The position numbers and the translations under genes were made by a program. Source: Xanthomonas sp. Leaf148 (GTDB taxonomy: Bacteria > Pseudomonadota > Gammaproteobacteria > Xanthomonadales > Xanthomonadaceae). Taken from it: a DNA stretch of 64,000 nt. Location: assembly GCF_001423585.1 (NCBI RefSeq), contig NZ_LMOP01000009.1:173496-237495 (forward strand), in the 5' to 3' direction. Below the pieces are notes generated by a model. That model was not told the DNA's origin, ran no database searches, and saw nothing but the letters and a program-made list of their open reading frames with translations. How positions within the stretch are numbered: the stretch's first letter is position 1; the number at the start of each line of letters is the position of its first letter. Of this stretch, positions 8,134-17,794 are shown piece after piece.

Positions 8134-9498
8134 ATGAGAAACGCATGGAAGCGGTGGTGGTTGGCGGCCTGTCTACTTTGCGTCGCGCACGCAACTGCAG
8201 CCGCAGCCAGTTGGCAACTGGTCGCCGGCGGGGCGGATTATCAGCTTGATGCGGCCCACGGTGATGAGCAGACGCCCGAGGGTGCACGGCTGCGTCTGAC
8301 TGCTGGCGCCAAGCGCACGGCTGCGTTTGGTGCAGTCGCTGTGCAACTCGATGCCGTCCCGCTGCGTGGTCAGTCACTGGCGCTGGACGGCCGTCTCCAC
8401 GCCTCCCGAGCGATGCAGGGTGCAAACCTGTGGATGCGCGCAGTCGATGCGCAGGGCAAGGTCCTGGCATTTGAAACCTCGCAGGCTGATCGGGTGAGTG
8501 GCAGTGCTCAGGCACGCCGTCGCATTGCGATGCAGATTCCCTCTGAAGCAAGTCGATTGGCAGTCGGCGTGGTGCTACGAGGGGATGGTGCTGTGGAGGT
8601 GACCGGCTTGCGGCTGATGGCGCAAGCCACCGTTGATGCCGCATCGGCGTCTGCGATTTTCGATATCGCCATCCCGGCCATCCGTGACCACGCATTACAG
8701 CGCACCCGGATTGACTGGGCCACCCGCGAGCCACAGCTGCGCGCACAGGCCGCAAGCATGCGCGAATCTGACGCGTATGCCGCCATTGACGCGCTGATCG
8801 CCGAGCTCGCTGACGGCCACAGCTTCCTGATACGCCCCACCGCGCTGCGCCAGATGGAGGCGCGCGCCGCCGAGCGACCCGCAGTGCAGGCACGCTTGCT
8901 GCAGCCGGATGTGGGCTATGTCGAGGTGACCGGCCTGATGACCTCGTCCAGTGATGTCAGGGGCGCCTATCAACGCGCCCTTGCCGCCGCGCTGGATAGC
9001 AAGGCATCGCAGGCGCGCTGCGGATGGATCGTGGATCTGCGACAGAACACCGGCGGCACGATGTGGCCGATGGTCAACGGGCTGCAACCGTTGCTGGGTG
9101 ACGAGTTACTCGGGTACTTCGTCGACTCAACGGGCAGGCAGACACCCTGGCATGCGAGGCCGGCTGCCGGTGCGCATGCGTCGCAAACCGAGCGCGCGGT
9201 GGCCGTCCTGATCGGGCCACACACGGCAAGCTCGGGCGAGATGGTCGCCATCGCGATGCGTGGCCGCCCGGCAACGCGCAGTTTCGGCCAGCCGAGTGCG
9301 GGGCAGACCACCAGCAATCGCGCGGTTGATCTGCCCGGCGGTGGCGTGCTTGCCATTGCCAGCAGTGCCACGCAAGACCGCAATGCACGGCAACTGGACG
9401 GCGCACTGCATCCGGATGTCGTGCTTGCGCTGCAGGACGATGCCATCGACGCGGCGGCGCAGTGGTTGCGCACCCAGCGATGCGTAGAGCTTGAGTGA
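8134..9498 (+). CDS. Exported protein with C-terminal S41 (tail-specific) peptidase domain
   Basis: A 454-residue protein with a clear signal peptide (MRNAWKRWWLAACLLCVAHATAAAA). Residues ~26-190 form a beta-rich domain of unknown role. The C-terminal ~240 residues are an S41/Ctp-like fold: CGWIVDLRQNTGG is the conserved start of the core strand, and TASSGEMVAIAM carries the likely nucleophile Ser after TAS. The PDZ domain of CtpA/Prc proteins is not evident. The ATG at 8134 is chosen because it begins the signal peptide; the frame is open further upstream. Its substrate is unknown. It sits between nagA and a GlcNAc-type TonB receptor but no sequence feature ties it to sugar uptake. Confidence 0.7.
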   Translation: MRNAWKRWWLAACLLCVAHATAAAASWQLVAGGADYQLDAAHGDEQTPEGARLRLTAGAKRTAAFGAVAVQLDAVPLRGQSLALDGRLHASRAMQGANLWMRAVDAQGKVLAFETSQADRVSGSAQARRRIAMQIPSEASRLAVGVVLRGDGAVEVTGLRLMAQATVDAASASAIFDIAIPAIRDHALQRTRIDWATREPQLRAQAASMRESDAYAAIDALIAELADGHSFLIRPTALRQMEARAAERPAVQARLLQPDVGYVEVTGLMTSSSDVRGAYQRALAAALDSKASQARCGWIVDLRQNTGGTMWPMVNGLQPLLGDELLGYFVDSTGRQTPWHARPAAGAHASQTERAVAVLIGPHTASSGEMVAIAMRGRPATRSFGQPSAGQTTSNRAVDLPGGGVLAIASSATQDRNARQLDGALHPDVVLALQDDAIDAAAQWLRTQRCVELE

Positions 9499-10152
9499 GA
9501 CACGCAACGCGTCGTTTTTGATCGCGTTGCTATGCTCTATACGAAGTATGGCGTGCGGGCTGGGATGACACCTTCTGGCCACAGTGCGGCTAACGAGGCC
9601 GATGCCGTATTGGAGTGGGCGTGTCGTCATGTCGCAGAGATCGCTCTTCCCATCGCGCAACACCGTGCCTGCGCGCGAGCAGAGATCACGTGCGTTGCAT
9701 CAGTAACGATGCGCTTAGTTCAACTGCACCAACGCAGCACTCTGCATTGCATCATTTCGTTGCGCAGCCTTTTAGCGTCGGCTCGCGGGCGCATTGGTCT
9801 GCATCGGTTGATGCCCAGACTGCGATAGCGATCACGCTGTCATTCCGTAATCGGCAGCAGAAATAGCGCATTCCGCACAAAACCCGGTAATTCTGATGTC
9901 GGGTTGACAGTGCAACTTGCGGAAGGCACCTTCGTTGATAACGTTGTCAGCGAACAGGAGCCTGTTTCACTCGATCACATCACTGTGGCCAGCCGTGCAT
10001 CGGCCTGGCCTTTCGATCCGTGCGCTGTATCGAGCCGCGCGGATCGCCGCTCGCGATCCGGCACAGGGGACGGACCGCAGCATGGCGCGCGCAGCGCGCT
10101 TTAGTGCAACCCATCGGTTGCGACCTGACGTATCCGCCACGAGGTCAATGTA
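9499..10152. other. Promoter-bearing intergenic region before the TonB receptor
   Basis: No gene is supported in these 654 bases. It holds a TTGACA hexamer at 9904-9909 and the LacI-type palindrome at 9936-9949. No good TATAAT lies 17 bases from the TTGACA, so the promoter itself is uncertain. A GAGG Shine-Dalgarno at 10140-10143 precedes the receptor ATG. Confidence 0.5.
9936..9949. promoter_or_regulatory. Candidate NagR (LacI-type) operator
   Basis: TGATAACGTTGTCA is a palindrome centred on CG with six of seven base pairs matching between half-sites, the geometry of LacI-family operators and close to the GACAACGTTGTC core reported for NagR regulators. It lies 203 bases upstream of the TonB-receptor start and just downstream of a TTGACA hexamer, well placed for repression. 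Binding by the NagR at 4553-5620 is inferred. Confidence 0.55.
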
Positions 10153-12978
10153 ATGCTGTTTCCCCGTCTGTTCCCGTTGTCTGTTTCCGCAACAAGCCAA
10201 CCCGCCGCGCAGTCAATCGACGTGCGCCATCATCTCTGCGCAGCATCGCAGGCCCCTTCTAAATCGCGCTTTACGACGGCTGTTGAAGCCAATTCAGCGC
10301 AGTCACGTAGCGCTTCCTTGAGTGCTGCTGCAGCCAGGCATTGGCAGCAACGCGCGCGATTGAGCGCGGCGGTGCGCGGCTTGCTGATTGGTGGGGCCGC
10401 AATGAGTGGCGTACTGGCGCTTCCCGCTTTCGCGCAGCAAAAATCCGAACCTGCGCCCGCACAACAACAGCCCGTCGCTGCGCCATCGCAGGAACAGGCG
10501 CCAGCCAACCCGTCGGTCTCCACCCTGGACGAAATCAAGGTGGTGGGCTACCAGGCCAGCCTGGGCAAGGCGCTCAACGTCAAGCGCAATGCCGATGCGA
10601 TCGTCGATGCGATCAGCGCCGAAGACATCGGCAAGTTCCCGGACACCAACGTCGCCGAATCGCTGTCGCGGTTGTCCGGCATCACCGTCGACCGCCAGTT
10701 CGGCGAAGGCGAAAAGGTCAGCATCCTTGGTACCGACCCGGCACTTAATCGCGTGCTGCTCAATGGCCAGACCATCGCATCGACAAGCTGGGGTGGCGAC
10801 CCCAACGACCCGGACAGCCGCTCGTTCAACTACAGCACGCTCGCGCCAGAAGTCGTGGGGCTGATGGAGGTCTATAAGACGCCGGAAGCGCGTATCGACG
10901 AAGGGTCCATTGGCGGCACGGTGATCGTACATACGCGCAAACCGCTGGATCTGGAGCGCAATACGTTGACCGGCACGGTGAGCTACGGTTACAACGACCG
11001 GTCCGAGGAAGGCAAGCCCAACGCTTCGGCGCTGTACAGCTGGAAGAACCAGGATGAAACCCTGGGTGTGCTCACCTCGGTGATGCATTCCCAGCGCGTG
11101 CTGCGCCGCGATGGTGTGGAAATCTTCGGTTACGACAACGTGGCCGGCGCGGCGTTTCCGCCTGCAGTGGTTGGCAACAACACCGGCGTGTTCCCCACCT
11201 CGATCAACACTGCGTTGTTTCAGCAGACGCGCAAACGCGATGGCATCAGTGCAGCGCTGCAGTGGAAACCCGACGCCGACTTCGAGCTCAACCTGACCGG
11301 TCTGTACGTCAAGGAAAGTTTCGACAACTATAATCAAAGCCGTTACGGCTACTGGGGCTCCAATCCTGGCGACGCGCAAGCACTGGGCTTTGAAAACGGC
11401 GTAGCCACCTCGGGCACGTTTGGCGATCAGTCCACCACGTTCCTCGACGGTTATCTGCGCAACAGCGACGTCACCACCGGCAGCATCCACTTGCGTGCCG
11501 ACTGGCATGGCGATGGCTGGAATGCATCGAGCCAGGTTGGCTACACCAGCTCGCAAGGCGGTGCCGAGCGCATCTACGGCATCCAGTTCCGCAATCTTGC
11601 CGGCTACAGCTACAACATCGACGGTCGCCGCACCGCGATGGACTACAGCACCGACCCCACCAACGCAGCGGCGATGCAGCTCAATAACGCCTCGGCCAGC
11701 CATAGCCCGCAGTACGACAAAGAGCGTTACCTGCAGCTGGACTTCGACCATGCGGTGGAGTGGGGCCCGTTTACGCAGATCATGACCGGCATCAAGCTCA
11801 CTAATCACGCTACCGGGCAATCGTCGTACAGCCGCACCTGGAACCCGAACGACGGCAGCACACTGGCGGATTTCTCGCCGGGCACCACGCCGTCCGGCTA
11901 TCTGGACGGACTGTCGACCAGCGCCGACATGCAGCGCTGGTCCACCATCAATCGCGGTGCCATCGGTCGGTACATCGGTGGCCTGGAGGGCGATGACGGC
12001 TTGCCGATCAGCTACGCCGGCAACTACAGCATCGAAGAACAGAATCGCGCCTGGTTCCTGCAGGCCAACTTCTCCGGCGAGCGCTATCGCGGCAACATCG
12101 GCGTGCGCTACGTGCATACGCGCGATTCCACCGATGGTTTCAGCTATGCGCCGGGCGGCAGCTACACGCCGGTGAACTTTCTCAGCAGTTACGGCAAGTG
12201 GTTGCCGGCTTTCAATATCGCCTACGACCTGCGCGATGATTTGATGCTGCGCTTTGCCGCTTCCAAGGTCATCGCGCGGCCGCGCTACACCAACATGACG
12301 CCGTACGTTGCCACCGATGACACCACGTTGACCGCGTCCACCGGCAACCCCGGGTTGAGTCCTTACGAGTCGACCAATCTCGGTGCGTCGGTGGAGTGGT
12401 ACTTCTCCGACAGCAGCCTGCTCAGCGGCGAGTTCTTCTCGCGCGATATCTCCAACTACATCCTGACCACGGTGCAGGACCGCGTGTTTTTCAATAACGC
12501 CACCGGTGGGTCGGGTACGTATCAGACCTCGGTGCCGACCAACGCCGGTGACGCCAAGGTGCAGGGCGTGGCGCTCAATCTGCAGCACAACTTCGGCAAC
12601 GGTTTCGGTCTGGTCGCCAACTACACGTACTCCGATTCCAACACCGACGGCGATTACAGCCTGCCGTACAACTCACGCAACGCCTACAACATCAGCCCGT
12701 ACTACGAGCAGGGCAAGTGGAGTGCGCGCGTCAATCTGGGCTGGCGCTCGGAGTACTTCACCCAGATCGGTCGCCTCAATGGCCAGCAGATGACCGATGC
12801 GTTCACTCAGGTGGATGCATCGTTCGGCTATCAGGCCACCGAGCGGCTGCGCGTGGCGCTGGAAGCCACCAACCTGCTGGACGAAACCTACTTCAGCTAC
12901 ATCGGCAACAAGAACCAGCCGTACTACATCTACAAAAACGGCCGCTCCTTCATGCTGAGCCTGAATTTCAAGATGTAA
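10153..12978 (+). CDS. TonB-dependent outer-membrane receptor, GlcNAc/oligosaccharide type
   Basis: A 941-residue receptor. A hydrophobic segment ending LALPAFAQQ (about residues 75-97) looks like the signal peptide, unusually far from the ATG. A plug domain follows (DEIKVVGYQASLGKAL ... GKFPDTNVAESLSRLSGITVDR), then a 22-strand-type barrel ending in FMLSLNFKM with a terminal hydrophobic residue. The plug sequence is of the Xanthomonas/Caulobacter oligosaccharide-transporter class. With the NagR-type operator upstream and the nag operon nearby, it most likely brings chitin-derived sugars across the outer membrane. It probably corresponds to one of the nix receptors of the X. campestris GlcNAc system (nixC by location, from memory). 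A start at the internal ATG 10401 would leave too short a signal peptide. Confidence 0.8.
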   Translation: MLFPRLFPLSVSATSQPAAQSIDVRHHLCAASQAPSKSRFTTAVEANSAQSRSASLSAAAARHWQQRARLSAAVRGLLIGGAAMSGVLALPAFAQQKSEPAPAQQQPVAAPSQEQAPANPSVSTLDEIKVVGYQASLGKALNVKRNADAIVDAISAEDIGKFPDTNVAESLSRLSGITVDRQFGEGEKVSILGTDPALNRVLLNGQTIASTSWGGDPNDPDSRSFNYSTLAPEVVGLMEVYKTPEARIDEGSIGGTVIVHTRKPLDLERNTLTGTVSYGYNDRSEEGKPNASALYSWKNQDETLGVLTSVMHSQRVLRRDGVEIFGYDNVAGAAFPPAVVGNNTGVFPTSINTALFQQTRKRDGISAALQWKPDADFELNLTGLYVKESFDNYNQSRYGYWGSNPGDAQALGFENGVATSGTFGDQSTTFLDGYLRNSDVTTGSIHLRADWHGDGWNASSQVGYTSSQGGAERIYGIQFRNLAGYSYNIDGRRTAMDYSTDPTNAAAMQLNNASASHSPQYDKERYLQLDFDHAVEWGPFTQIMTGIKLTNHATGQSSYSRTWNPNDGSTLADFSPGTTPSGYLDGLSTSADMQRWSTINRGAIGRYIGGLEGDDGLPISYAGNYSIEEQNRAWFLQANFSGERYRGNIGVRYVHTRDSTDGFSYAPGGSYTPVNFLSSYGKWLPAFNIAYDLRDDLMLRFAASKVIARPRYTNMTPYVATDDTTLTASTGNPGLSPYESTNLGASVEWYFSDSSLLSGEFFSRDISNYILTTVQDRVFFNNATGGSGTYQTSVPTNAGDAKVQGVALNLQHNFGNGFGLVANYTYSDSNTDGDYSLPYNSRNAYNISPYYEQGKWSARVNLGWRSEYFTQIGRLNGQQMTDAFTQVDASFGYQATERLRVALEATNLLDETYFSYIGNKNQPYYIYKNGRSFMLSLNFKM

Positions 12979-13034
12979 GCGTTACCGCCGGAGCGGCTGC
13001 TGGAGCGCCGCCGCTTCGTTCGGTGTCGGCGCTT

Positions 13035-14909
13035 TCAGCCATTGGTGCCGTTATGTTGTGTCTGCAGACGATAGAGCTCTGCATAGGCGCGGCCGTAGTG
13101 CATCAGTTCCGTGTGAGTGCCCTGCTCGATTAATTGGCCTTCTTTCAGGAAGAAGATCCGGTCCGCTTCACGCACGCTGGCCAGACGATGGGTAATAAGC
13201 ACCACAGTGCGCCCGCGGCCAAGTTCGCGCAAAGACTGAAAGACGACATGTTCGGCCTTTGCATCAAGAGGTGCAGTGGGTTCGTCCCAGATCACCAGGG
13301 GCGCATCGCGAAAAATGCCGCGCGCTACTGCAAGTCGCTGCCATTGACCACTTGATAGATCATGGCCACCAATGAACTCGCGCGACAAAAGGCAGTTCCA
13401 GCCGCCGGGCAATTCCCCTATCACGTCAATCGCTTGAGCGCGTGCGGCTGCCCGATGCAGGTCTTCATCCATGGGGTCGTGACGTGAAGGCTGGCCTAGG
13501 CGGACGTTTTCGCGAACGGTGCCTGGCCAGCGCAGTGGATGCTGCGGGACGATACTTACCCGTTCGCGTAACGCATCTATCTGAAGTTGGTGGAGTTCGA
13601 AGCCATCCCAGCGGATCGTGCCGCTGGTTGGTCTATAGAGTCCTGCGATCAACTTGGCCAGAGTAGTTTTTCCGGAGCCATTTTCGCCAACCAATGCAAC
13701 CGTCTGTCCTGCTTGAATACACAACGAGATGTCGTTCAGTGCAACACGTTCACTCATCCCAGGATAGCGGAATCCGACATCCTCCAGCACGATCTCATTC
13801 GGTTGTAGGGCGGGCATCACGCTGCCACCAATGGTGTGGTTTGCCATCGCCAATGCAAGAAATTCGTGATAATCGTCTACATAGAGCGCGCGTTCCGAGA
13901 TCTCGTGCAGCATGCGCAGGCACTGAGCGAATGCACTGGTTGTGACCTGGATGGCGACGACGGCAGTGCCGGCTAACGCCAGATTCAACCAGCCAGCATG
14001 CAGCATCGCGGCGAGGCAACCGAAGGTGAGTAGCAATCCAACTGCCGATAGCAGGCGGCCCCGCAATAGCGTTCGTGCTTCCAGGGTTGCCTGGGTAGTC
14101 AAATGCTCTTGTAACGGAATCGCACTGCGCCGATGTTGATCGAGGACATAGCCCTGTGCCTGGCATGCGCGAATCTCCGCCGCTGCATCGCGCGATGTGG
14201 CAAGCTCGGAGATCATCCGCGCATGCCTGGTCAGCGCGATCGTCTTGTCCATTCCTGAATAGTGCAGCCTTGCCGCGGCAAGCGCGGCCCATCCCTCCGG
14301 GATGAAGGCCATCGACATGGCGAGAAGCAGCAGCGGATGCAGCCACAGCAAGGCGAGCGAGGCGGCGACAACCGACAGTAGCGCCGACAACGCTTCCGAC
14401 AAGCAGACGGTCACACGCTCGATATGCAGCGCGCCGCGGTCGCGCGCGCGTTGCATACGATCGAAAAAATGAGGATCGTCGAATGCGGCCAGATCAATAG
14501 ATAGGCTTGCAGCCAGAATCTGGTCGTCAGCCAGGTGCCGTACCTTGGGCACCAACTGCGCTTGTGCGGACAGACTGGCGGCGTGTGCACCGACTTTTAG
14601 CAAATGCGCGAGCAGCAATAAGGCACCGACAGGCAGGAGCTGCGCCCCCCAATCTGCTGCAGAAACGCCAGAGAGCAGTACCGTCAACACCTGTCTGAGC
14701 AGTAGCAATCCCCATACCGAAGCTGCTGCCGACAACAGCTGGCTGGCGACAAGCAGACGCATGGCAGTTGGCGCAGCTTGGCGAGCGATACCAACGACGG
14801 GTCGGATCGCTCTGGTGAGTCGCACTAGGATCGCTCCCAAGTCCTGGGAGGAAGCGTCATCTGCGATACGCCAGTAGGGGCTCTGAATCTGTCCGGGTTC
14901 GTGTGCCAT
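13035..14909 (-). CDS. Lanthipeptide ABC exporter (LanT-like, no peptidase domain)
   Basis: A 624-residue permease-ATPase fusion. The N-terminal ~340 residues hold about six membrane segments; the ATPase follows, with Walker A (VGENGSGKTTLAK, ~residue 406), Q-loop (VPQH), signature (LSSGQWQR), Walker B (LVIWDEPTAPLD, ~536) and H-loop (ITHR). Class II lanthipeptide exporters usually begin with a ~150-residue C39 Cys peptidase that cuts the leader. Here the N-terminus has no such domain and no CGxxC-type active site. The ATG at 14909 lies five bases past the LanM stop, so the genes are cotranscribed. The specific cargo is inferred from the neighbours. Longer upstream frames run inside lanM. Confidence 0.85.
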   Translation of the reverse strand: MAHEPGQIQSPYWRIADDASSQDLGAILVRLTRAIRPVVGIARQAAPTAMRLLVASQLLSAAASVWGLLLLRQVLTVLLSGVSAADWGAQLLPVGALLLLAHLLKVGAHAASLSAQAQLVPKVRHLADDQILAASLSIDLAAFDDPHFFDRMQRARDRGALHIERVTVCLSEALSALLSVVAASLALLWLHPLLLLAMSMAFIPEGWAALAAARLHYSGMDKTIALTRHARMISELATSRDAAAEIRACQAQGYVLDQHRRSAIPLQEHLTTQATLEARTLLRGRLLSAVGLLLTFGCLAAMLHAGWLNLALAGTAVVAIQVTTSAFAQCLRMLHEISERALYVDDYHEFLALAMANHTIGGSVMPALQPNEIVLEDVGFRYPGMSERVALNDISLCIQAGQTVALVGENGSGKTTLAKLIAGLYRPTSGTIRWDGFELHQLQIDALRERVSIVPQHPLRWPGTVRENVRLGQPSRHDPMDEDLHRAAARAQAIDVIGELPGGWNCLLSREFIGGHDLSSGQWQRLAVARGIFRDAPLVIWDEPTAPLDAKAEHVVFQSLRELGRGRTVVLITHRLASVREADRIFFLKEGQLIEQGTHTELMHYGRAYAELYRLQTQHNGTNG

Positions 14910-14914
14910 AGACG

Positions 14915-17788
14915 TTAAATCCCCAGTCCTCCCTGTAGCAGAATCGATGGCACGCGATGCTGCGGATGCGCCCTGAGCAACTGATAGGCGATTCCACCCA
15001 GGCCAGGCATCAAGCCGGGGGATAGGGTGTCGCGCAGTAGTCCGCAGCATGCGCCATGTTCTTCAATACTGGTCAGCACGCTGCCCAGTAATTCGGTCGC
15101 CATTTCACGGTGTTTCGCCGGTTGCAGACGCGCGGCTGTATCGAACAATTCCCATGCGCCAAGATCACCGTGGCAGGCGCAGTGATTCCATCCCAGCCCT
15201 TGGCGGCGTGTTGCGTCAGTGGCGATGCGCAGGACTTCGCGGGTCCGCGTATGTGTCAACTGTGGATCAAGGTCTGCGTGTGCAAGGCCGATTCCTACCG
15301 CACCGTGACACCACGCAGCGGCGGTTGGATTTCCAGCCAGCATGCGTAGATCGCGCCAGTTACGATGCGCATGGTCGTAGAGGCCATCCTCGAAGGCGAA
15401 CGCTGCCTGCGCGCATTCGGTATGCAGCTGGCACCCGGTGGCTTGTGCAAGCTTGGTCAGCGCCCAGCCGATTCCTGTTACACCATGGGCGAAGCCGCCG
15501 ACACCTTCGGGCCAACGGGTGTGGACCCAGTGCATGGCTTCACCATCGCGCGTTCCCGCTTCGCATATTCGGTTGCCGAGCATTACGGCCGTTTCAAGAT
15601 GACGCTGGTCTTGAGTATGTCTGGCCAACGCAAGCATTGGAACGATCGCACCGGCGCAGCCGGTCAGGATATCGAAGACCTGGTCGGCCTGTGCTGCATC
15701 CGGAAGCTCCTGCGCAAGCGCTATCGCATGGTCCAGGGCCGCTTCGATACCGAAATCCGCAAGCACTAGATATGCCCAAAGCTGCGACCCCAGTCCGATG
15801 TACCCGCCAGGCGGCAGTGGGCGGAAGCGGATTCCATCGCGCATGAGCCGGCTCCGTTTTGCATCACCCATAATCATCGTGGTGATGCACGCTTGCAGGC
15901 ACTGCTCGATGCCATCGACCGGATCGGCACGGCCTTCGGCAGATTCCCTGCGGTAGGCCGCGAGCAACATCGCCATGCCGGCAATACCGTTGTAAACGTC
16001 TGGTCCGAGCGGCTGCACCGACCAGCCGTTGGCTGCCAGTACCGGTGCCAGCCACGCAATGCTGCCGTCCTTGCCGATGACCGCATTCCCGACCAGCTGA
16101 CGCATGAGCACGCAGAGTTGCTGCCGCCGCCTTTGCTCGGCGTCATCCTGTTTAGGTACCGCGGGCAGTAACGAGCGGTCTTCCGGCATCCAGCCATCGT
16201 TGACGAATGCACTGATGAGCGACGCCTGGATCACTTCACGCTCAAGTGCGATGTCGGCATTGCGCCAATCGGCCAGTGCGTTGGCGATCAGGTTATCAGC
16301 GATCTTCCAGCGGGTATTTCCTGGGCCTGCTAGGCAGCCATCGTCGGTAGTCGCGGAGAAGTAGGGGATGTCACCGCTTAGCAGATCGTCGATCTCGGCG
16401 TTGAGGACATCTGAATCCTTGGGCACAGATCCCATATTGTCGGCCATGCGCAGCATCAATGAGTAGGCACGCTGGCGTGCCTGTTCGGGATTATGCAGCG
16501 ACACTGGATGCCAAAGCATGCGGCCGATTTCTGCATAGGTTTCGGTCGGCCGCGCGACGAAGCGAACGACGCAGCCCGCGAATCCTTCCAAATGCGGTCC
16601 TAATGCAGCACGGGCATCCATTTCTTGAAGTAGCTGCGTCATTTCACCAAAGCCGGCCAACACGTCCGGCCAATAGCGTGCAAGCTCAGGGCGCGCATTC
16701 GGGAGATTCTGTGTCTCAAGCGTTCCGCGTGTCTCGCCAAGCCCGATGCGTGCCTTGTCCGTGCCTGCATCGATCATTTCAGGTCGAGCTATCTCTGGCT
16801 GTTGGCCGGGTATTGAGCCCAGTGCAGAATGATCCGCACCACGCCATCCAAGCCCGGTGGCGCGGCTAGGCAGCATCCCGATGTTGGCAGCGGTGCCTGC
16901 GATGGTGGCGGCAACACGATCCGCCGCTTCGCCAAGACCTGACGCAGGGGCGGGCAGACGCGGTGTAAAAAGTGTCTCGCAGTCGATGATGGTCGGTGCG
17001 GACCCATGTGCGATGAGGTTGCCTGCGTGCAGATCGGTGCCTGCAAGTAACCGCATGACCGCCAGCCAGTGGCCGCTGGCGCGATAGAAATCCCGCTGCG
17101 CGGAAGGTGTGTCTGCTTGCCGATGAGTGACGAATTCCACCCAGCCGTAGTGACCGCAGTCGATGGCGTGGGGTACGTGCATGTTGGTTGCAATTTTCTC
17201 GCCTAGCGCTTGGACAAATTGTGCAAGTGCCAAATCGATTGCGACCGACCTAGGTTTGTAGGCCAGGGGACCACCAGTGCAACGTACCAGCACCACGCTC
17301 TGCCCACCGCAATGGCTGTCGCCCGCTCCAAAAGTGACTTCTAGCAGCAAACCGCAAGTGGCATGCAGTAGGGACGGCAACAGATGCCGGTCGTTGCACC
17401 ATCGGTTCGCAAACATGAGCGCTGCGGCGCAGCGATGTGAAACTAAAGTATCGACGCGTTCTGCCAGCCCGGGATAATGCGGAGCCAATGACTGCCAGTA
17501 ATCCGGCTTGCAAGTCAGTTGCTGGAATGCGGTCCAACGCTCTTCAGCGCTATCGCCATCGAGTCGGGCATTCACCCGGGCGGCATTCAGTTCCAGCAAC
17601 AACAGACGGGTAAGTTTACCGTGGAGTACCGCCAACAGTGCTTGACGCGTTGCAGTGAGGATGGCCTCGCGTTCCACCTGTTGAAGTGCGACAACCTGGG
17701 TGAGCTGGACTGCCAGTTTCTCTAGGGGTGACGAAATCAGGCAATCCAGCGACGTGCCAAAGTCACCGCCTTGCTGGCCGGAGACCAT
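14915..17788 (-). CDS. lanM: Class II lanthionine synthetase (LanM)
   Basis: A 957-residue bifunctional modification enzyme. The N-terminal kinase-like dehydratase (residues ~80-560) shows YKPRS (~190), LAGTDLHAGNLI (~245) and IDCETLF (~266), the phosphorylation/elimination signature of LanM proteins. The C-terminal LanC-type cyclase (~600-957) shows GFAHGVTGIGWAL, the zinc-ligand motif WCHGAVGIG (~825) and CACHGDLG (~869), so all Cys/Cys/His ligands are present. It should dehydrate Ser/Thr and couple Cys to them in the product of the gene upstream. The ATG is six bases after the precursor stop with a GAGG ribosome site. Size and motifs are normal for the family. Class II enzymes are uncommon in Xanthomonas, which fits horizontal gain (inference). 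Confidence 0.93.
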   Translation of the reverse strand: MVSGQQGGDFGTSLDCLISSPLEKLAVQLTQVVALQQVEREAILTATRQALLAVLHGKLTRLLLLELNAARVNARLDGDSAEERWTAFQQLTCKPDYWQSLAPHYPGLAERVDTLVSHRCAAALMFANRWCNDRHLLPSLLHATCGLLLEVTFGAGDSHCGGQSVVLVRCTGGPLAYKPRSVAIDLALAQFVQALGEKIATNMHVPHAIDCGHYGWVEFVTHRQADTPSAQRDFYRASGHWLAVMRLLAGTDLHAGNLIAHGSAPTIIDCETLFTPRLPAPASGLGEAADRVAATIAGTAANIGMLPSRATGLGWRGADHSALGSIPGQQPEIARPEMIDAGTDKARIGLGETRGTLETQNLPNARPELARYWPDVLAGFGEMTQLLQEMDARAALGPHLEGFAGCVVRFVARPTETYAEIGRMLWHPVSLHNPEQARQRAYSLMLRMADNMGSVPKDSDVLNAEIDDLLSGDIPYFSATTDDGCLAGPGNTRWKIADNLIANALADWRNADIALEREVIQASLISAFVNDGWMPEDRSLLPAVPKQDDAEQRRRQQLCVLMRQLVGNAVIGKDGSIAWLAPVLAANGWSVQPLGPDVYNGIAGMAMLLAAYRRESAEGRADPVDGIEQCLQACITTMIMGDAKRSRLMRDGIRFRPLPPGGYIGLGSQLWAYLVLADFGIEAALDHAIALAQELPDAAQADQVFDILTGCAGAIVPMLALARHTQDQRHLETAVMLGNRICEAGTRDGEAMHWVHTRWPEGVGGFAHGVTGIGWALTKLAQATGCQLHTECAQAAFAFEDGLYDHAHRNWRDLRMLAGNPTAAAWCHGAVGIGLAHADLDPQLTHTRTREVLRIATDATRRQGLGWNHCACHGDLGAWELFDTAARLQPAKHREMATELLGSVLTSIEEHGACCGLLRDTLSPGLMPGLGGIAYQLLRAHPQHRVPSILLQGGLGI

Positions 17789-17794
17789 GCCGCC

